Shown: in pieces, positions 60,686 to 64,000 of the stretch
Layout of the letters: each line of letters opens with the position of its first letter
How positions within the stretch are numbered: the stretch's first letter is position 1
Origin: SB11 sp035906255
GTDB taxonomy: Bacteria; Bacteroidota; Bacteroidia; UBA8524
DNA: 64,000 bases
Reading direction: 5' to 3'
NCBI GenBank assembly: GCA_035906255.1
Contig: JAMIFM010000029.1
Span: 310,001-374,000 of the forward strand
Position numbers and translations under genes: made by a program
The notes under the pieces: generated by a model
Databases searched by the model: none
What the model saw: the letters and a program-made list of their open reading frames with translations, nothing else
What the model was told of the DNA's origin: nothing

Positions 60686-60956
60686 TGCCTATTAATCCTC
60701 TATAAACACAACACTATAACATACAATTAATAAACGTGGTTATTTTTTTACTTTAACGCATTTATGAGCATAAATCGCATTGAAATAAAACAATGTTGCA
60801 CCATTATTTTTTTGATTAATAGCTTTTTGTGCTTAGCTAATAGCGGTATTCTTACAATTGCAATAAAAATGTAAGAATAGTTGCATAAACTCGTCAAAAA
60901 TTACTTTTTTCGATAAAAACCTTAAAATAATATTTCGGTAATGTTAGTATAATTCA
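60686..60956. other. AT-rich intergenic region with one inverted repeat
   Basis: No gene seen. It holds exact 9-bp inverted repeats ATTCTTACA (60848-60856) and TGTAAGAAT (60870-60878) separated by 13 bp, which could be a regulator site or the terminator of the hybrid kinase gene, although no T-run follows. Confidence 0.45.
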
Positions 60957-60964
60957 TATCTTTG
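60957..60964 (+). promoter_or_regulatory. Candidate -7 element TATCTTTG
   Basis: Exact TAnnTTTG match; the -33 region (TTTCGG at about 60932-60937) is weak. Transcription from about 60971 would run through the hairpin-rich stretch and into the gene at 61391. Confidence 0.55.
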
Positions 60965-61000
60965 TTAGAAATATAGATAAAACTTTTACTAAATCTCTTT

Positions 61001-61242
61001 CCCTATGAAGGGTTTATTTGTAAAGACAGGAGTATGGGGGCAAGTCTTTACGCACACCTCGCAGGTGCCGGCATTTTGCAACTCCTTAGTGCAGGCACAC
61101 AGTCTCGAAGAGCGGTTCTGTTCGCTCAGCGGGATGAATGAGCTCTTAATAAAGAGCTATCAAATCAATTTTACCTAGCGGTTCTATCACCGTTTAGGGT
61201 CTTTGGATATTTCATGTACCCTTACTCAAAGCTTATTTAAGC
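61001..61242 (+). ncRNA. Hairpin-rich non-coding stretch: structured leader or separate RNA
   Basis: No open frame. Successive perfect short stems: CCCT/AGGG (61001-61012), GTAAAGAC/GTCTTTAC (61020-61051), CACCT/AGGTG with a CGC loop (61055-61067), GAGCG/CGCTC (61110-61127), AGCTCTT/AAGAGCT (61141-61158), CGGT/ACCG (61179-61192), GCTTA/TAAGC (61231-61242). This density and a higher GC content than the flanks suggest a folded RNA. No match to tmRNA, RNase P, SRP or a known riboswitch is recognised; 6S-like RNA was considered without clear support. Confidence 0.45.
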
Positions 61243-61390
61243 GTTGGTTTCGTGCTATTTTATTGCACTCAGCCGTCGTTTGGGTTTGTTTGACTCTTTT
61301 GTTTCTGTATTTCCCACAAAGAGGGAGGTATAATCTATTCTATTTCAAATTTTTACAAAAACTATAGATACACTTTAACCAATTAAACGT

Positions 61391-64000
61391 ATGATGGGCT
61401 TACACGTTAAGAATGGGGTTAATACTAAACTCTTTTCGCTATTTCTAATTAGCTTTTTGCTCACGGTTACCGCAGCAAAAGCACAACTTGTCGGGGGAAA
61501 TACCTACCCGATAAATGGCACGCAAAGTGCGCCAACTTCTTTCGGCACAGTTGCCGATGCTTTTACCTATCTGAATGCTAACGGAACATCAGGTACAGGT
61601 ACAATTACTCTTGAGATTGCTGCCGGTTATCCGGGAGAAAGCACTACTATTCCGGCACTAAACGCTTATACAGGGATGCACGAAAGCAGGCCTGTGATTT
61701 TGAAACCTGCCAGCGGGCAAAACCCAACCATTGCCACAGCTCCTGCGGCAAACAGTGCTGTAATACGGTTTAACGGAGCACGGTATTTTACCATTGATGG
61801 TTCAAACAACGGCTCCACCTCAAGAAACCTTACTATCACAACTACCAGTACAACAACAACCGTAAGGCTGGTTGACTATGCACCAACTGCCACCAGCAGT
61901 TGTAAGCGAAACACGATTAAAAATGTTACGCTGCGCGGTAACTCAACCACAGCCATAGCAAACACGTACGCGGCTATTTATTTGGGTAGCGGAACTGCTA
62001 CTCCCGGGGCTGCCTTGACCTTCGGAAACGACTCAAACTTATTTGAAAACAATTTAATAGAAGCCGTGCGCAATGGTATATACCTACGAGGCACAAATAC
62101 CGCCGGCCAATATGATATATATAACAGGGTGCTCAAAAACACCGTTGGGGGTACTATTGCTCCCGGAGGGTCATTACCTACCACTTATTTTGGGGGTGTT
62201 TCAACAGTATCAGGCATTTACTTAAACTCGCAACAAGGAACTATAATTGATGGCAACACAGTTAGAAACTCTGTTCAAGGGTATTACTATGCAAGGGGTA
62301 TCCACTTGGATGCACTAACAGCAGCAGGTGCAGCTAATAAGGATGTAACTATTAACGCCAACAAAATACACGGTCTTGTGTATAGCGGTACAGGCGGTTA
62401 TGCAGACCACGGTATCCGCGTGCAGATAAACAATAACACTGCTAATAACATTAATATTACCAACAACTTTATATATAATATAGCTGCGGATGGTGATAAC
62501 TCTAATACGTTTGATTATGGCTTAGCTGCTATCCAAATTGCTTCGAATGCAGGCTCTGCTAACTCAAATGCTGGAGTAAACATATACCATAACAGTATTA
62601 ACCTGTATGACAACGGTACTCAGAAATTGCTAACCCGCACCAACTTGGTGGCCACTTGTATAAATATGCAAACCAATATTGCGGGTGGTGTTAAGGTGGT
62701 TAACAATGCGTTTAAAAATACTTACCCTGCCAGCACAACAACTAATGCCAAAGCAATGATTTATCATGCACAGCATGCAACCCTAAATCCGTTGCACCCA
62801 AGTAATGGCGGGTTGTGTAGCAACAACACACTGTTTGTGAACGGAGCAAACAATACAAATGTTGTGGCAAGAGTTGCCGGTACAGATTATACGACTTTTG
62901 CAAACTGGACTGCTCTTGGTGTTGATGCGAGTTCTAAATACATCGACCCCCAGTTTGTTGCTGTTGACGATTTACACACCCTAAGTTTCGACCTTGATTT
63001 GGCCGGAACTCCAGTGGGCGTTACTAAAGATATTGATGGTGTCACACGAAGCCTAACCAAACCTGATATTGGAGCAAGTGAGTATGTTCCTCCAAGGTAC
63101 AACATTTCGTTAGAAAGAATTGTGGGTCTTAATACAGGATGTAACCTTGGCACAAAAACTGTCAAAGCCGTGATCAGAAATAAGGGTGTTGACACCATCT
63201 TTTCAGGAGATACAATTGCTATGTGGTACCGCGTTAACGGCGGGGCATATAGCAGAGACTCTATATTTACCAGCGGTATGTGGTTACCCGGCGACTCTAT
63301 GCAGTTTACGTTTACTCAATCGGCTAACTTTTCAGCCTATGGAGCGTACACAGTTGTTGCAGGTTTTTATAGCAGCAAAGACCAATTTGCAGGCAACGAC
63401 TCAAACAGCACGTCTATCAGTAACTTCAACTGTTTAAACACTACACCTTTTGTTGCCGATTTTGAAAGCGGTACAGATGGCTTTACTGAAACAGGCGGAG
63501 GCTGGGTGCGAGGAATGCCTGCCAAAACAAACATTAACTCAGCCGGAAGCGGTAGTAATGCGTGGGTAAGCCAAGGTTTAACAGGCCAGTACAGCAACAA
63601 CATGAGTGCTTACCTGTACACGCCTTTGTTTGACTTTTCAACTGCTTGTCAGCCTAATCTTACTTGGTTGATGAGGTTTGAGCTTGAAAACAACTACGAT
63701 GCTGTGATTGTAGAGGCTTCTACTGATAACGTGTCATGGACTAAACTTACCAATTTGACACCCGCATATAATAATGCAAGTGCTAACGGCCCCGTTGCAC
63801 CACCCAAATTCTCAGGAAACAACATGAATTGGCAACGTTATACTGCTGATTTAACTGCATATAAAAATGCCCCGATGGTACGCTTTAGATTTTTGATGGG
63901 TACCGATCCGAGTGTTACAACTTATGATGGTGCCGCTATTGATAGTGTTGCGGTTGAGTTTTACCCTCCGCTAGGCACGCTTAGCGTATTGCACGGTTTA
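61391..64000 (+). CDS. Large secreted beta-helix/choice-of-anchor protein, 3' end outside window
   Basis: The frame is open from ATG 61391 to the window end (870 codons, no stop). Signal peptide: LFSLFLISFLLTVTAAKAQ, cleavage near residue 34. Then a right-handed parallel beta-helix (about 40-540) with typical rungs (FTIDGSNNGSTSRNLTI, NRVLKNTVGG, GIYLNSQQGTIIDGNTV, NINITNNFIYNIAADG), a linker beta domain (about 570-680, VKAVIRNKGVDTIFSGDTI), and a MAM/choice-of-anchor J-like domain (about 685-860, PFVADFESGTDGFTETGGGW to RFRFLMGTDPS). The style is that of Bacteroidota T9SS proteins; a sorting tail would lie beyond the window. The 5' leader is long and structured. Confidence 0.85.
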   Translation, partial: MMGLHVKNGVNTKLFSLFLISFLLTVTAAKAQLVGGNTYPINGTQSAPTSFGTVADAFTYLNANGTSGTGTITLEIAAGYPGESTTIPALNAYTGMHESRPVILKPASGQNPTIATAPAANSAVIRFNGARYFTIDGSNNGSTSRNLTITTTSTTTTVRLVDYAPTATSSCKRNTIKNVTLRGNSTTAIANTYAAIYLGSGTATPGAALTFGNDSNLFENNLIEAVRNGIYLRGTNTAGQYDIYNRVLKNTVGGTIAPGGSLPTTYFGGVSTVSGIYLNSQQGTIIDGNTVRNSVQGYYYARGIHLDALTAAGAANKDVTINANKIHGLVYSGTGGYADHGIRVQINNNTANNINITNNFIYNIAADGDNSNTFDYGLAAIQIASNAGSANSNAGVNIYHNSINLYDNGTQKLLTRTNLVATCINMQTNIAGGVKVVNNAFKNTYPASTTTNAKAMIYHAQHATLNPLHPSNGGLCSNNTLFVNGANNTNVVARVAGTDYTTFANWTALGVDASSKYIDPQFVAVDDLHTLSFDLDLAGTPVGVTKDIDGVTRSLTKPDIGASEYVPPRYNISLERIVGLNTGCNLGTKTVKAVIRNKGVDTIFSGDTIAMWYRVNGGAYSRDSIFTSGMWLPGDSMQFTFTQSANFSAYGAYTVVAGFYSSKDQFAGNDSNSTSISNFNCLNTTPFVADFESGTDGFTETGGGWVRGMPAKTNINSAGSGSNAWVSQGLTGQYSNNMSAYLYTPLFDFSTACQPNLTWLMRFELENNYDAVIVEASTDNVSWTKLTNLTPAYNNASANGPVAPPKFSGNNMNWQRYTADLTAYKNAPMVRFRFLMGTDPSVTTYDGAAIDSVAVEFYPPLGTLSVLHGL

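Noticed and set aside
61001..61242. tmRNA, RNase P, SRP RNA or known riboswitch
   Set aside because: Diagnostic conserved sequences of these RNAs are absent.

Overview
The window comes from a member of the Bacteroidota. Evidence: gldF and gldG (gliding/type IX secretion accessory genes), several large secreted proteins with C-terminal type IX secretion system (T9SS) sorting domains, repeated LytS/LytTR signalling pairs, promoters of the Bacteroidota form (TTG, about 19 bp, TAnnTTTG), and no consistent Shine-Dalgarno sequences. GC content looks to be in the low forties. I cannot name the genus. There are no rRNA genes, CRISPR arrays, integrases, transposases or phage genes.

Region 1 (1-13760) is mainly housekeeping: the tail of alanine racemase, a secreted metallophosphoesterase-like protein whose metal ligands look substituted, gldG/gldF, an S66 LD-carboxypeptidase with a small membrane protein, a CPA2 antiporter, a GlcD-like FAD oxidase, a CHAP amidase and GAPDH. 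Its intergenic gaps are packed with short dispersed palindromic repeats, which I do not see in the remaining 50 kb.

Region 2 (13854-23952): tRNA-Glu(TTC), an ABC exporter plus LytS/LytTR operon, a CxxCH-containing choice-of-anchor V-like T9SS protein, a VOC protein, an AraC regulator, an HMA-like mini-protein, a GIN-domain protein, a MarR plus rifampin ADP-ribosyltransferase (arr) pair, a P-loop kinase-like protein and a LytTR regulator.

Region 3 (23956-37698) is a surface-protein block. A 2396-aa PKD/beta-helix adhesin lies directly after a LytTR regulator gene. A Y_Y_Y/LytS sensor plus LytTR regulator lies directly before a T9SS protein with an S74 chaperone domain. Both intergenic gaps carry direct repeats spaced 20-21 bp, as does the gap before the ABC/LytTR operon. 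This is the geometry expected of LytTR binding sites, and each locus has a different repeat sequence.

Region 4 (37700-52186) is a five-gene minus-strand operon encoding proteins of 110, 139, 1164, 499 and 2848 residues. They are mostly beta-rich; the two giants lack signal peptides and T9SS tails, and I cannot assign them to a characterised system. One member has a GT-B/MGDG-synthase-like N-terminal loop. It is the best candidate here for an undescribed system.

Region 5 (52575-64000): a CBM/Ig/beta-helix T9SS protein, a small protein with a hydrophobic C-terminus, an HMA-like membrane protein next to a lipoprotein truncated globin, a TPR hybrid histidine kinase, a hairpin-rich leader of about 240 nt, and the 5' part of another large secreted beta-helix protein that runs off the window.
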